64,000 nucleotides of DNA from Dysgonomonas sp. ZJ279 (GTDB lineage: Bacteria; Bacteroidota; Bacteroidia; Bacteroidales; Dysgonomonadaceae). Where the stretch lies: positions 1-64,000 of the forward strand of contig NZ_JAAKEL010000015.1 of the NCBI RefSeq assembly GCF_011039205.1. Direction: 5' to 3'. Positions 9,468 to 18,486 of this stretch are shown here, piece after piece; the stretch's first letter is position 1; every line of letters begins with the position of its first letter. The notes under the pieces were generated by a model. That model was not told where the DNA came from and made no database searches. It saw nothing but the letters and a program-made list of their open reading frames with translations. The translations under genes were made by a program, and so were the position numbers.

Positions 9468-10286
9468 GTGCTTAAAAAACTATATCGAAGTATGAGGCTT
9501 CTTCCTAAAAGAGGGAAGGAGCCTTATGTTTCTTTTTATAGGATACTAAACTTTACCCCGTACAATATAACGCTCTATGAACAAGCGCTTTTGCACAAGT
9601 CTTCTTCGATAAAGATGAAGGATGGGCGTTGGATAAATAATGAACGCCTTGAGTTCTTAGGTGATGCGATTCTCGATGCTATAGTGGCTGATATCGTATT
9701 CAAAGAATTTGAGTATAAGAAAGAAGGCTTTCTTACCAACATGCGCTCTAAAATAGTTCAGCGTGAAACTTTAAACAAACTTGCACTCGAATTGGGTATC
9801 GATAAACTCATCAAGACATCAGCCCGTAGTACTACACCCAATACACACATGTATGGAAATGCTCTGGAAGCATTGATTGGCGCTATTTATCTCGATCAGG
9901 GATACAGGATGGCTAAACAGTTTGTTTATGAACGTTTGATCCAGCAATTTCTAAATATAGATACTGTCGCCGAATCGGAAGGTAACTTTAAATCACGATT
10001 GATAGAGTGGAGTCAGAAAGAAAAGATTGCCGTGAGTTTCGACCTAGTCGATAGCTTCGTAGATGAGAACAATACGCCGATCTTCAAGACGGTGGTCAGG
10101 ATACTTCACGAGACAGTTGGTGAGGGAACAGGCTATTCAAAAAAAGAATCGCAGCAGAAGGCCGCTCAGATGGCTATGGCGCGATTGAAAAATGATTCTG
10201 AATTCATACACTACATAATGAATAAACATAAAAGTCATGTAGAAAGCTTGATGGAATCTAAAAATGTAGAAGTTGAAGAGTCATAG
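9468..10286 (+). CDS. rnc: Ribonuclease III
   Basis: Cytosolic endonuclease for double-stranded RNA, including rRNA precursors. The 272 residues comprise an N-terminal extension of about 40, the RNase III signature NNERLEFLGDAILDAIV with metal-binding Glu/Asp, a second acidic site around EALIGAIYLDQG, and a C-terminal double-stranded RNA binding domain (about 180-250, with KKESQQKAAQMAM). The GTG start is preferred because of the 6-nt spacing after fabF and the family N-terminal extension; an in-frame ATG occurs at 9492. Confidence 0.95.
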   Translation: MLKKLYRSMRLLPKRGKEPYVSFYRILNFTPYNITLYEQALLHKSSSIKMKDGRWINNERLEFLGDAILDAIVADIVFKEFEYKKEGFLTNMRSKIVQRETLNKLALELGIDKLIKTSARSTTPNTHMYGNALEALIGAIYLDQGYRMAKQFVYERLIQQFLNIDTVAESEGNFKSRLIEWSQKEKIAVSFDLVDSFVDENNTPIFKTVVRILHETVGEGTGYSKKESQQKAAQMAMARLKNDSEFIHYIMNKHKSHVESLMESKNVEVEES

Positions 10287-10308
10287 AGGATTCTATGATA
10301 GATGAAAT

Positions 10309-10343
10309 AAAAAAGGAGGAAAGCTAAAACTTTCCTCCTTTTC
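10309..10343. terminator. Bidirectional terminator, rnc and nucleoside kinase
   Basis: GGAGGAAAG (10315-10323) pairs with CTTTCCTCC (10330-10338), with A and T runs on the two sides. It lies between the convergent ends of rnc and the kinase gene. Confidence 0.85.
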
Positions 10344-10349
10344 GTTTAA

Positions 10350-12017
10350 TCAATATTTAAAACTACTTCCTCCTAAAAACTCTCTCAAAAGAGATGTTGG
10401 GGGCAGTTCTCTATCGCTGATGTAATTGAAATACCCTAAAAATTTCAATAGACGATGTGCTTCTGCATATTCGGGGGCATTGTTTGGTACTTGTGTAAGT
10501 ATAGGCTCGGCATAGCGGCGTAAAGCTGCAAGCTCGTATATCATAGCCGAGTTGAACATCACATCGGCATTCTCCTGATAAGGGAAAATCCATTTCTCCT
10601 CACCTTTGCGAACACTTTGCCAGCGTGATAGTGTATCGATAGCCGAATAGTTGCGGTAACGGTAGTCGCGTATCAAACGGCGAAGCAATCTGTTATCAGT
10701 AGTTGGTATCCAGTTATGATTATCCAGTGAAATGGTGGTCAGAGCCGAAACATAAACTTTGAATTTTTGTTCGTCCGGTATATTTACAGTCAAGTCCGGA
10801 TTTAAGCCGTGTATTCCTTCTATAACCAGAATGTTGTCTTCCTCCAATTGTAGTTCATCACCTTTGTATTCTCTTTTTCCTGTTGTGAAATTGTAAGTAG
10901 GTAGTTTAACTTTTTCACCTGTTAATAAACGCTCCAAATCTTCATTAAATTGGGCAATGTCAAGGGCATGCAGCGATTCGTAGTCGTAGCCTCCATCTTC
11001 GTCAAGAGGTGTTTTCTCTCTATTTACAAAATAGTTGTCGAGAGATAAGCCAACCGGTTTTAATAAATTGACCATCAGTTGTACTTCCAGACGCATGCGG
11101 AAAGTTGTTTTACCGGACGATGACGGTCCCGAAATAAGAACGATACGTAGGCCGCTATCTACTCTTGCTGCTATTTTTCCTGCAATATTTGCAATTGTTT
11201 TTTCTTGTAACGCCTCAGATACTTTTATAATATCCGGCATTCTATGCTTTTGGTTAGCTTGGTTGAGATCACCGACATTGCTTAGCCCTATTATGTTGAG
11301 AAACTTTAATTGCTCCCCATATACATTAAACATTTTGGCTTGGTCAATAACCGGTTCTAATTCTACGGGGTTACTTCTGTTTGGTACACGAAGTAGCAAT
11401 CCGTCATGATAAAGTTCGAGATCGAATATATTTATATACTTTGTCGATGGAGCCAGGCAACCATAGAAATAATCTATAGAATCTCCCAGTCTGTAATATT
11501 TAGAATAGAGTGCTCCTGATGTTTCCAGAAGTAGCGCCTTATCTTCAAATCCTTGCGCCCTGAATAATTCTACAACTCTGGATGTTTCTTCTTCCACACC
11601 TTCGAATGGTAGATCGGCAGCAACATATTCTTTCATTTTGGCTTTTATAGCCTCTATGTCTTTAGTTCCTAAAATGCCATTACCTATGATCTTACAGAAA
11701 TATCCTAACGAAATCGGATGTTCTATATTTAGCTCGGCATTAGGTAATACTTCGGATACCGCTTTGGCTAATAAGAAGCATAGTGAGCGTACATATGTTC
11801 TCATGCCCGATGATTCATTGATACTAATGAATTTTACGGTTTTGTTATTATAAGCTTTATAATCGAGAGGTTCTGTCTTGTTGTTTACTTTCGCGTTTAT
11901 TATCGGATATTTTGATTCGATATTAAGTTCTTTAAGAATCTCAAGAAGACTGATTCCTGCCGGGAAATCGGTACGAGTGTTGTTGTTTGTACAGTAAATC
12001 GTAATTCTGTCATTCAT
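10350..12017 (-). CDS. Nucleoside (uridine-type) kinase with N-terminal TGS domain
   Basis: 555 residues. The first 60 resemble a TGS domain (ITIYCTNNNTRTDFPAGISLLEIL). The next region, to about 230, resembles the second additional domain of threonyl-tRNA synthetase. The rest is a phosphoribulokinase/uridine kinase P-loop domain with Walker A SGPSSSGKTTF near 295-305, the LSLDNYFVNR motif and the IEGIHGLNP motif. This fused family is typical of Bacteroidota and Firmicutes and is annotated as nucleoside kinase; the true substrate and the role of the synthetase-like half are not settled by sequence. It is convergent with rnc and isolated upstream by a terminator. Confidence 0.85.
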   Translation of the reverse strand: MNDRITIYCTNNNTRTDFPAGISLLEILKELNIESKYPIINAKVNNKTEPLDYKAYNNKTVKFISINESSGMRTYVRSLCFLLAKAVSEVLPNAELNIEHPISLGYFCKIIGNGILGTKDIEAIKAKMKEYVAADLPFEGVEEETSRVVELFRAQGFEDKALLLETSGALYSKYYRLGDSIDYFYGCLAPSTKYINIFDLELYHDGLLLRVPNRSNPVELEPVIDQAKMFNVYGEQLKFLNIIGLSNVGDLNQANQKHRMPDIIKVSEALQEKTIANIAGKIAARVDSGLRIVLISGPSSSGKTTFRMRLEVQLMVNLLKPVGLSLDNYFVNREKTPLDEDGGYDYESLHALDIAQFNEDLERLLTGEKVKLPTYNFTTGKREYKGDELQLEEDNILVIEGIHGLNPDLTVNIPDEQKFKVYVSALTTISLDNHNWIPTTDNRLLRRLIRDYRYRNYSAIDTLSRWQSVRKGEEKWIFPYQENADVMFNSAMIYELAALRRYAEPILTQVPNNAPEYAEAHRLLKFLGYFNYISDRELPPTSLLREFLGGSSFKY

Positions 12018-12040
12018 AAATTCAGTGTCTTAGTTTTAGT

Positions 12041-12075
12041 GAAAAAAGAGGATGTTGCTTTAGGCAGACATCCTC
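12041..12075 (-). terminator. Carbonic anhydrase terminator
   Basis: GAGGATGT (12048-12055) pairs with ACATCCTC (12068-12075). The AAAAAA at 12042-12047 gives a U run on minus-strand RNA. It follows the carbonic anhydrase stop by about 35 nt. Confidence 0.8.
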
Positions 12076-12109
12076 CAATTAGTTTTTTTATTTAAAGTTC
12101 ATGAGTACA

Positions 12110-12886
12110 TTACTCCATGAAGCTTACTTTTCCAGTTGTCATGTCATAAACACCACCTACAATTTTAACTTCACCTTTGCTCTCCATTTCTTTAATGATA
12201 GGGCTCTTAGTTCTGATTTGGTTGATCGCAAGTTCTACGTTGTGATCACAAACTGCTTCTACGAAAGCTGGGTTTGCAGATGTTTTGTCACCGTCGAATT
12301 TTACTTTAGCACCATCTACAGCTGGTTTGATTTTGTTAAGTAATCCTGTGATGTTACCTAGTTCTACACCATCGATAGCTGCCATTACAGCTCCACAATG
12401 TTCGTGACCTAGTACAACGATTAGTTTAGCGCCAGATACTTTAGTTGCAAACTCAAGACTACCGATAAGGTCGTCGTTTGCGATGTTACCGGCAACTCTA
12501 CCAACGAAAGCATCACCAATACCAAGATGGAAAACATCTTCTACCGGTACACGAGAGTCAAGACAAGATAGGATAGCTACTTTAGGGAATTGACCTAATG
12601 AAGCTTCTCTTACTCTAACTGAATTGTTTCTAACAGTTAGATTGTCAGATGTAAACTCTTCGTTTCCTTTTTTAAGACTGTTCAATACATCTTGTGGAGT
12701 AAGTTTGTCTTGATCAGCTTTTGTCAATACTGTGCTTGTTAAGATCTGATCATTTGCGATCTCAGTTGCAGTTGTATCTACAGGTGTTGCAACTACTTCC
12801 TTTTCTTTGCTATTACATGAGCTAAAAAGTAGTGATAGGGATAGCAAACTTGCTGCTCCTGTCAATAAAATAACATTTCTTTTCAT
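12110..12886 (-). CDS. Beta-class carbonic anhydrase, exported lipoprotein
   Basis: Zinc enzyme for CO2/bicarbonate interconversion. The 258 residues carry a lipoprotein signal peptide with a lipobox ending at Cys24 (LLFSSC), followed by a charged linker, so the enzyme is placed in the periplasm or on a membrane face rather than in the cytosol. The beta-class zinc ligands are visible: Cys and Asp in LSCLDSRVPVED, and His and Cys in VLGHEHCGAVMAA. An export signal on a beta-class enzyme is less common than the cytosolic form. Periplasmic CO2 hydration could feed bicarbonate uptake for the fumarate/succinate pathway; that link is inference. Confidence 0.93.
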   Translation of the reverse strand: MKRNVILLTGAASLLSLSLLFSSCNSKEKEVVATPVDTTATEIANDQILTSTVLTKADQDKLTPQDVLNSLKKGNEEFTSDNLTVRNNSVRVREASLGQFPKVAILSCLDSRVPVEDVFHLGIGDAFVGRVAGNIANDDLIGSLEFATKVSGAKLIVVLGHEHCGAVMAAIDGVELGNITGLLNKIKPAVDGAKVKFDGDKTSANPAFVEAVCDHNVELAINQIRTKSPIIKEMESKGEVKIVGGVYDMTTGKVSFME

Positions 12887-12973
12887 AAATTTCTCTGTTG
12901 TTTATTTGTTTATTAATCTGCGAATCGTAACTATTTTTATAAAGAAGCTTTGAACATTAAGATTGTAAATAAC

Positions 12974-13429
12974 TTATTTCCTTAAAACATACTTATCTGC
13001 TAAGTTTCCTACTATCCTATTCCCTTCCATGTCTAGTTGAATAAGAGTGTTTTCTCCAACGAAGTATTGATTAGGAGAATCAATACCATCGAGTGTAATT
13101 GTATTACCTTCGACATTCCAGCTGAAATTACCTTTCTCTTCACTAGTGCTATCTTTTTTTCCTATGTATGTAGTAGTTTTCGTAAATGCATTGTCGTTAA
13201 GAGTTATTACAACTTGCATTCCTTCGCCACTAGCTGTAGGCAATGTCCCTTTGTACGTTCCTATAATGTCAAGTGAATTCTTGGCATTATGTTCATCATT
13301 CATGTTTTTAGCAATTTTCGAAAATTCATCTACTGATGCTACTTCCTGCTCTGATGTTTTGGAGGAGTTTCCACAGCTATATAAAACTAGCATAGCTAAG
13401 GGTAAAATTAATAGCTTCTTCATCTTCAT
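12974..13429 (-). CDS. NlpE-like lipoprotein lacking the CxxC motif
   Basis: 151 residues with a lipobox ending at Cys19 (LVLYSC). Residues about 55-151 align by eye with the N-terminal domain of NlpE, the copper-related envelope-stress lipoprotein: GTYKGTLP, then the ITLDGIDSPNQYFVGENTLIQLDMEG ending region. In E. coli NlpE the GxLP motif is followed by a CxxC pair; here those positions read TASG, so the redox or metal-binding thiols are missing. Its ATG overlaps the stop of the upstream HMA-domain gene as ATGA, which implies translational coupling and a shared role, possibly in metal handling. Confidence 0.8.
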   Translation of the reverse strand: MKMKKLLILPLAMLVLYSCGNSSKTSEQEVASVDEFSKIAKNMNDEHNAKNSLDIIGTYKGTLPTASGEGMQVVITLNDNAFTKTTTYIGKKDSTSEEKGNFSWNVEGNTITLDGIDSPNQYFVGENTLIQLDMEGNRIVGNLADKYVLRK

Positions 13430-13746
13430 TCTGTTTCTTCGTTGTTATGTACAGTGACTTCATAGCCCAATTTCTCAATAGCTGTCTGAAGTTTTTCTAC
13501 CGATGTCTTGTCTTTCTTGTATTCAATCTCTACTGTTTTATTCGGCAAATCAACACTCATATCCGTTACCCCTTTTTCGTAAGCAATATTTTTTTCGATA
13601 CGCTTTTTACAATTATCGCAATGCATAGAGACATCAAAAAGAACGATCTCCTTATCGTCTTTTTTATTCTTTTTGTCTTGGGCAAAAGATACTCCTCCAA
13701 TTGTTAATAAGAGGGTGAGAACTAATGAAAAAATCTTAATATTCAT
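13426..13746 (-). CDS. Secreted heavy-metal-associated (HMA) domain protein
   Basis: 106 residues: a Sec signal peptide ending near SFAQ (23), a short Lys-rich linker, then one HMA/MerP-type ferredoxin-like domain with the metal-binding loop MHCDNCKKRI. It probably binds Cu(I) or a similar soft metal in the periplasm. It is the first gene of a two-gene operon with the NlpE-like lipoprotein (ATGA overlap). No P-type ATPase or efflux gene is adjacent. Confidence 0.88.
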   Translation of the reverse strand: MNIKIFSLVLTLLLTIGGVSFAQDKKNKKDDKEIVLFDVSMHCDNCKKRIEKNIAYEKGVTDMSVDLPNKTVEIEYKKDKTSVEKLQTAIEKLGYEVTVHNNEETE

Positions 13747-13837
13747 AACTTAACTTTAAATTTAATAGTTATCGTTCCTTAGTAAACGATTTACAACGCT
13801 ATTCTGTTTAGATTAAAATGTTAATTTTAAGAAAAAA

Positions 13838-16690
13838 TTATCCCATATCGCAAAGGCAACTGATCAGATTGCGGTCCCCATACGCATTATCGATGCGGGC
13901 AACATTTATCCAGAATTTGTTATTCTTCACAAAATCAAGTGGATATGCTGCTTTTGAGCGAGGATATGCATGCTTCCATTCATCTGCGCATATCTCATAT
14001 TCGGGATGTGGTGCATTTATTAAAACATTGTCTTCTTTGCTGTAAACGCCATTTTCCACCTCTTTTATTTCCTCCCAAATCTGATTCATAGTTTCGATGA
14101 AGCGATTTAGCTCTGCAAGGCTTTCACTTTCGGTTGGTTCTATCATCAGTGTACCATGTACCGGAAACGAAAGGGTAGGAGCATGGTAGCCGTAGTCCAT
14201 AAGGCGTTTTGCGATGTCACTCTCTGTGATGCCCGATGTTTCTTTTACGTTTCGGCATTCCAGTATCAGTTCGTGACCGACTCTGCCCGTTGTTCCTCTA
14301 TAAACAATACCATAAGTATCTTTTAAGGCTTCAGCCAGATAGTTAGCATTTAGTATTGCTATTTTTGTTGCATTTGTCAGTCCGTCGGCTCCCATCATGC
14401 GAATATAACCGTATGTGATAGGGAGGATGCCTGCGCTGCCATAAGGGGCAGAAGCAACAGTATTGAGTGTGCTGCCGTCTGTCTGTGGATGGTGTGGAAG
14501 GAACGGAACTAAATGTTCAGCTACGCAGATAGGACCTTCGCCCGGACCACCGCCACCATGTGGTATGGCAAATGTTTTGTGCAGATTAAGATGGCATACA
14601 TCTGCTCCTATAAAGCCCGGATTGGTAAGACCTACCTGAGCATTCATATTTGCACCGTCCATATATACTTGTCCGCCATTGTCGTGTACAATCTTACACA
14701 TTTCTTTTATTTCTTTCTCGAAAATTCCATGTGTAGACGGGTATGTAATCATACAGCCGGCAAGATCGGCTTTGTGTAACTCTGCTTTTGCAACAAGGTC
14801 TTCCATGTTGACATTGCCCAGTTCGTCGCAGGCAATTGTTACAGTCTCGTATCCTGCTTGAATTGCTGATGCAGGATTAGTTCCATGTGCCGAAGCCGGT
14901 ATCAATATAATACTGCGATGCCCTTCTCCTATACTCTCAAGGTATGTGCGGATGGTCATTAGCCCTGCATACTCTCCGGCTGCGCCCGAATTAGGCTGGA
15001 AGCTTACGTCAGCAAATCCTGTTATTTCTTTGAGATATTCTTTCAGCTCGCCAATTAGTTCGGTGTACCCTTGTGTCTGAGACTCGGGTGCAAAAGGATG
15101 GATGTTTTGAAATCCACCTAAAGACAATGGTAACAGCTCCGATGCTGCATTCAGTTTCATTGTACATGAGCCTAACGAAATCATGGAGTGTGCCAGAGAT
15201 ATATCTTTCCTGTCGAGGCGTTTTATATAGCGCATCAGTTCAGTTTCGGTATGGTATAAATTATACACCTCGTGTTGCAGGTAACTGCTTTTACGGATAA
15301 ACTGCTCCTTTATAATACATTTTTCAGGAAGGTCGTCTATCATAAATACTTCCATTCTGCCTTTTGCCATAGCAAAAACAGCAAGAAGTTCGTGCGCTTT
15401 ATATTCGGTGATAGTTTCGTCTATGCTTATTCCTATTTCGCCTGTTGTAAAATATCTTAAGTTGATATCGCGCATTTCGGCCATATCATGAATCATGTCC
15501 TGTGTTATTCCATCAGGAAGTGCAACTTTCAATGTGTCGAAGTATTGCTCGTTCTCGCAAATATAACCCAACTCTTTAAGTTCATCGCTGATAAGAGCGG
15601 TTGCGGAATGGATGCGTTTTGCAATATTTTCTAAGCCTTTCGGTCCGTGATATACTGCATAAAATCCTGCCATTGTTGCTAGTAATGCTTGTGCAGTACA
15701 TATATTAGATGTCGCTTTCTCTCTTTTGATATGTTGTTCGCGGGTTTGAAGAGCCATGCGATAGGCTGCTTTTCCATAAGCATCTTTCGATACACCTATG
15801 ATACGTCCCGGAATGTTACGTTTATATTCTTCTTTCGTAGCGAAGAATCCTGCCGATGGTCCACCGTAAAACATTGGTATGCCAAATCGTTGGCTGCTAC
15901 CGAATGCGATATCTGCTCCCCAATCTCCCGGAGGTGTAAGTAGGGCTAATGCCATAAGATCTGTGGCAACAGCAACCTTACAATCGGCACTGTGTGCTTT
16001 TTCGGTGAAAGCGGCATAATCTTCAACGCTTCCATTCGAGTTAGGATATTGTATTACGGCAGCGAAATAACTATTGTCTAATGCTATCTCTCTGTAACTA
16101 CCTATTACCACCTCTATTCCTTGCGGTTTCATGCGTGTTTCTATAACAGCAAGAGTTTGAGGGAAAATATATTGGTCTACAAATACTTTGTTTGCTCCGT
16201 TTTTAATCTGATCGCGGCTGCGTAATGCATACATCATTGTTACGGCTTCAGCTCCTGCTGTCGATTCGTCTAGCAACGAGCTGTTCGATAACGGTAATCC
16301 TGTCAGATCACTCACCATTGTTTGAAAGTTCATCAAAGCTTCCAGCCGTCCTTGCGATATTTCGGCTTGGTATGGTGTGTATGATGTGTACCATACCGGA
16401 TTCTCAAATACATTGCGGATGATAGGAGCAGGAGCAACGGTATCGTACCAGCCCATTCCTATATATGATGCACTTATTCTGTTTTTTGATGCCATGAGCG
16501 CCATTTCTTCGGCATATTCATGCTCACTTAGTGCTTCCGGCAAATTCAATTTTCCTTGTAACCTGATGTTTTGAGGAATGGTTTGGTCTATCAGTTCGTC
16601 AATCGATTTTACACCGATTTTAGCCAACATTAGCTTTTGATCTTCGGCATTGATACCAATGTGACGATACTGGAATTTTTCGGTCTCCAT
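13838..16690 (-). CDS. gcvP: Glycine dehydrogenase (decarboxylating), P protein
   Basis: PLP-dependent subunit of the glycine cleavage system, which releases CO2 and loads aminomethyl on lipoylated GcvH. The 950 residues match the fused single-chain P protein with N- and C-terminal halves. The PLP Lys is in the NLHKTFAIPHGGGGPG motif in the second half, and a glycine-rich loop precedes it. The gcvT and gcvH genes are not in the window. It lies 18 nt downstream of an MBL-fold hydrolase gene, so the two are probably co-transcribed. Confidence 0.97.
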   Translation of the reverse strand: METEKFQYRHIGINAEDQKLMLAKIGVKSIDELIDQTIPQNIRLQGKLNLPEALSEHEYAEEMALMASKNRISASYIGMGWYDTVAPAPIIRNVFENPVWYTSYTPYQAEISQGRLEALMNFQTMVSDLTGLPLSNSSLLDESTAGAEAVTMMYALRSRDQIKNGANKVFVDQYIFPQTLAVIETRMKPQGIEVVIGSYREIALDNSYFAAVIQYPNSNGSVEDYAAFTEKAHSADCKVAVATDLMALALLTPPGDWGADIAFGSSQRFGIPMFYGGPSAGFFATKEEYKRNIPGRIIGVSKDAYGKAAYRMALQTREQHIKREKATSNICTAQALLATMAGFYAVYHGPKGLENIAKRIHSATALISDELKELGYICENEQYFDTLKVALPDGITQDMIHDMAEMRDINLRYFTTGEIGISIDETITEYKAHELLAVFAMAKGRMEVFMIDDLPEKCIIKEQFIRKSSYLQHEVYNLYHTETELMRYIKRLDRKDISLAHSMISLGSCTMKLNAASELLPLSLGGFQNIHPFAPESQTQGYTELIGELKEYLKEITGFADVSFQPNSGAAGEYAGLMTIRTYLESIGEGHRSIILIPASAHGTNPASAIQAGYETVTIACDELGNVNMEDLVAKAELHKADLAGCMITYPSTHGIFEKEIKEMCKIVHDNGGQVYMDGANMNAQVGLTNPGFIGADVCHLNLHKTFAIPHGGGGPGEGPICVAEHLVPFLPHHPQTDGSTLNTVASAPYGSAGILPITYGYIRMMGADGLTNATKIAILNANYLAEALKDTYGIVYRGTTGRVGHELILECRNVKETSGITESDIAKRLMDYGYHAPTLSFPVHGTLMIEPTESESLAELNRFIETMNQIWEEIKEVENGVYSKEDNVLINAPHPEYEICADEWKHAYPRSKAAYPLDFVKNNKFWINVARIDNAYGDRNLISCLCDMG

Positions 16691-16708
16691 AATTTTTTGT
16701 GTTTTTAT

Positions 16709-17350
16709 TTATTGTAGATATGGGTTATTCTTCGCTTCGTATCCTATTGTAGTTGTCTGTCCATGTCCGGGATATACAATAGTCTCGTAGGGTAACGTTA
16801 ATAGTTTTTGTTTGATGCCTGTAATCAACTGAATATGGCTACCTCCGGCCAGATCGGTTCGTCCGACACTGCCTCTGAATAGTACATCTCCCACAAATAT
16901 ACATCCTGCATCCTGATTGTAGAATACTACACTACCGGGAGAATGTCCGGGTACTTCTAATACAATTATTCGTTGTTTTCCGAATGTGATTACATCATTT
17001 TCTTTAAGATATTTTCCTATTTGAGGGGCTTTGGTATTCGCATCTTTAAAGCCAAACATTTGCAATTGTTTTGGCATTTGCTCCAATAAGAATTCATCAT
17101 TTTTGTTGGCTTCCGTTTTTATCTGAAATTGCTCTTCTACAAAACTGCTGCCGAATACATGATCGAAATGAAGATGTGTATTGATGAGATGTTTTACTAT
17201 AAGCTCTTTATCGGTAATGAAATTGAATAGCTCTGCTTTTTCATCGGGATAGAAACATCCCGGATCGATTACCACGCACTCGTTGGTTTCGTCGTAAGCT
17301 ATGTATGTATTTTCGCTTATTGGATTGAATTCGAATGTTCTTACAATCAT
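16709..17350 (-). CDS. MBL-fold metallo-hydrolase (glyoxalase II-like)
   Basis: 213 residues of metallo-beta-lactamase fold. The metal site THLHFDH gives His59, His61, Asp63 and His64. A further His lies in VPGHSPGS, an Asp in FVGDVLFRGSVGR, and a last His in VYPGHGQTT. These are the features of the glyoxalase II/YcbL group of thioester or related hydrolases. No signal peptide. It is the upstream gene of the pair with gcvP. The exact substrate is not known. Confidence 0.88.
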   Translation of the reverse strand: MIVRTFEFNPISENTYIAYDETNECVVIDPGCFYPDEKAELFNFITDKELIVKHLINTHLHFDHVFGSSFVEEQFQIKTEANKNDEFLLEQMPKQLQMFGFKDANTKAPQIGKYLKENDVITFGKQRIIVLEVPGHSPGSVVFYNQDAGCIFVGDVLFRGSVGRTDLAGGSHIQLITGIKQKLLTLPYETIVYPGHGQTTTIGYEAKNNPYLQ

Positions 17351-17477
17351 ATTTATTATTCTATTTTTATCGGGTTTAAAATATAAGATTAAAGATACAA
17401 TTTTTTCTATCCGGGGCTATTTCTTTTAAATGATTTTATAGAAAAAGAGAGAGTGTCACAAGTAATTCTTCGTGTGA

Positions 17478-17551
17478 TTTTGTCATTCTGAACGGAGTGA
17501 AGTATCTCTTATCAAGAGTGGGGATTCTTCACTTCGTTCAGAATGACAAAA
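17478..17551. repeat. Inverted repeat, REP-like intergenic element
   Basis: The left arm (17478-17507) carries GTCATTCTGAACGGAGTGAA and the right arm (17521-17551) the near-exact reverse complement, TTCACTTCGTTCAGAATGAC, with two or three differences. I recall closely similar GTCATTCTGAACGAAGTGAA palindromes as widespread intergenic repeats in Bacteroidota. Here it can fold into a stem of about 30 bp downstream of the oxidoreductase gene. Confidence 0.75.
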
Positions 17552-17564
17552 GAGAGTAACACTT

Positions 17565-18215
17565 TTAATATCCGGCAGTAAATCTTTGACGCGAAAACTT
17601 ATGGTTTTCTATTTCGTCTACTACTGCCACCGCTAAATCTTCTACTGATAATTTAGAATGTCCGTTGCTGTCGAAAACGGGGCTTTCTGTTTCTGTGCGG
17701 TATTTGCCTGTGCGACCTGTTTTAATACCAGAATGCATCTCAATTGCAGGAGAGAATACTGTCCAGTCTAGTTCAGTTTCTTTTTTCAGTAAGTTCAGAT
17801 AATCCCTCGCAGCTGTAGCTCCGCCTTTTATTTCGGCCGGAAAGTCTTTACCATCTACTATTTGATTGCCGTTTATGAATAAACTGCCTGCACCGCCGAT
17901 AACAAGATAGCGTTTTACTCCCGCTGCTTTTACTGCTGCTTGTATCGCCTGCGATCCTTTCATGAAATCGTCATAAATATTCGGGTTTGACCATCCTGCG
18001 TTGAATGCGCTAAGTACAATGTCATTTCCTTTTATTGCCTTGGCTAAAGCCTTCGGATCGGTAACATCTGCGCTTATTGTTTTTGGCTTTCCGTCTTTTA
18101 CGGGAATCTTTTCTGCCGAACGGGCAATTGCAGTTACCTCATAACCTCTCGATAATAGTTCTTGTAATAGGTGTGAACCTACGAATCCTGTTGCTCCTAG
18201 TAATGCTACTTTCAT
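17565..18215 (-). CDS. NAD(P)-binding oxidoreductase (atypical SDR, NmrA-like)
   Basis: 216 residues with the N-terminal dinucleotide-binding motif GATGFVGSHLL and a Rossmann fold typical of the NAD(P)H-binding atypical short-chain dehydrogenase group. The active-site Tyr-x-x-x-Lys is not clear, as is usual in this group. The C-terminal SVEDLAVAVVDEIE is typical. It is probably a cytosolic reductase or a redox-sensing protein. It is monocistronic, with a REP-like palindrome after it. Confidence 0.85.
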   Translation of the reverse strand: MKVALLGATGFVGSHLLQELLSRGYEVTAIARSAEKIPVKDGKPKTISADVTDPKALAKAIKGNDIVLSAFNAGWSNPNIYDDFMKGSQAIQAAVKAAGVKRYLVIGGAGSLFINGNQIVDGKDFPAEIKGGATAARDYLNLLKKETELDWTVFSPAIEMHSGIKTGRTGKYRTETESPVFDSNGHSKLSVEDLAVAVVDEIENHKFSRQRFTAGY

Positions 18216-18451
18216 AATCTTTATTACTTAAATTTGTAATCTATATTTTATTTTGTTACTGTTTTGGCGAAAAATATTATTGAAACTTATTACTGAAATC
18301 AGCTGAAGTTGCACAGCTTATCTGATTGAGAGCCGTAAGTATTTTACCGGTTGTAGTTTCTGAATTTAGTTTCTTTGTTTATAACAATTCTGTGTTGGAG
18401 AAGGTTCGATAGTTCTTTTCTCATCAACTAGTGTGCTAATAATAAAAATAA

Positions 18452-18459
18452 TATCTTTG
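18452..18459 (+). promoter_or_regulatory. -7 element, secreted esterase
   Basis: TATCTTTG matches TAnnTTTG and lies 28 nt upstream of the ATG at 18487. It lies inside the longer reading frame that starts at 18433, so it supports the shorter start. Confidence 0.65.
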
Positions 18460-18486
18460 CACATCTTATTTATAGTTGACTTCTTA

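Noticed and set aside
18433-18486. Upstream extension of the esterase gene
   Set aside because: A -7 promoter element lies inside the extension and the signal peptide is clean only from 18487.
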